A stretch of 49,270 nucleotides of DNA from contig QXWX01000007.1 in NCBI GenBank assembly GCA_009911175.1, positions 1 through 49,270 on the forward strand, in the 5' to 3' direction. Origin of the DNA: Lachnospiraceae bacterium (GTDB lineage Bacteria > Bacillota_A > Clostridia > Lachnospirales > Lachnospiraceae). The position numbers were made by a program, and so were the translations under genes. Each line of letters starts with the position of its first letter. Position 1 is the first letter of the stretch. The notes under the pieces are model-generated. The model ran no database searches, was not told where the DNA came from, and saw only the letters and a list, made by a program, of their open reading frames with translations. Shown piece by piece: positions 49,161 to 49,270 of the stretch.

Positions 49161-49189
49161 ATTATAGCCAGACTTTGGAACATCGTCAA
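49161..49189 (-). promoter_or_regulatory. SigA-type promoter of the DUF4143 ATPase
   Basis: On the minus strand TTGACG (49189-49184) and TATAAT (49166-49161) are separated by 17 bp, upstream of the start at 49043. Confidence 0.75.
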
Positions 49190-49194
49190 TAAAA

Positions 49195-49270
49195 AGTTAC
49201 AGGTCACACCTTGACCAGGCGTGCCCTGTAACTCAGGCCGTCATTTAAAATTGCCTACGGCAATGGACGG
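49195..49270. other. Window end
   Basis: No gene is seen. ATTGCC and GGCAAT (near 49249-49264) form a small hairpin at the edge, which may belong to a feature outside the window. Confidence 0.3.

Overview
The window looks like a chromosomal segment of a spore-forming, anaerobic, Gram-positive gut bacterium of the Clostridia, most likely Lachnospiraceae. This rests on sporulation genes (SpoIID, SpoIIQ, BofA and CwlD types), a Lachnospiraceae-style Tad pilus locus with a DUF6382 protein, a reverse rubrerythrin, a DUF1858 protein, an SPKTGD-type wall-anchored protein, strong AGGAGG ribosome sites and a moderate base composition. No tRNA, rRNA, CRISPR array or intact insertion sequence is visible. 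The species cannot be fixed from the sequence alone.

Layout. 1-2.2 kb: three separate Cro/C1-type regulators. 2.3-7.4 kb: a small membrane protein, a type I signal peptidase, membrane proteins and a large secreted transglutaminase-like protein with a sortase-type tail. 7.4-9.6 kb: spoIID and spoIIQ, each with its own sporulation-type promoter, then a GIY-YIG protein. 10.0-10.7 kb: a gene graveyard with two decayed BrnT toxin fragments. 10.7-11.8 kb: rubrerythrin and a PerR-like regulator with a Per-box-like operator. 12-20.3 kb: cell-wall enzymes (NlpC/P60, GH18, CwlD-type amidase) around a DUF1858 gene, mecA, a cluster of DnaA boxes and a small transposon-like inverted repeat. 20.4-22.7 kb: a TsaC protein fused to a degenerate phosphatase domain, dCMP deaminase and a BofA-like protein. 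23-33 kb: a Tad/Flp pilus operon (tadZ, tadA, tadB, tadC, flp, DUF5702, TadE-like, prepilin peptidase, second TadE-like, DUF6382, rhomboid). 33-36 kb: an orphan histidine kinase, a HIT protein, an ECF-type sigma factor and murG. 36.2-38.1 kb: a lower-GC accessory patch. 38.2-42.3 kb: a TSCPD protein and a three-gene membrane-stress operon resembling Bacillus ydjG-ydjH-ydjI without pspA. 42.4-47.6 kb: a hexuronate cluster (AraC regulator, wrecked TRAP transporter, uxuA, uxaC, uxuB). 47.8-49.0 kb: a DUF4143 ATPase.

The most striking regulatory pattern is that spoIID, spoIIQ and the cwlD-like gene all have a hairpin whose 3' arm contains the ribosome-binding site. For spoIID and spoIIQ, a sporulation-type promoter (SigE-like and SigF-like) lies inside the hairpin, so that transcripts from it would start after the 5' arm. 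Read-through RNA would fold and hide the site, and for spoIID would also meet a terminator, while the sporulation transcript would be free. This is inference from sequence but can be tested.

Other points worth attention are a SpoIIQ that appears to have lost its zinc ligands, a TsaC-YwlE fusion whose phosphatase nucleophile and acid are both replaced by serine, an odd reading-frame arrangement at the start of tadZ, a perfect 24-bp inverted repeat around the start of a TadE-like gene, and a TRAP transporter reduced to a fused DctP head and DctM-like tail.
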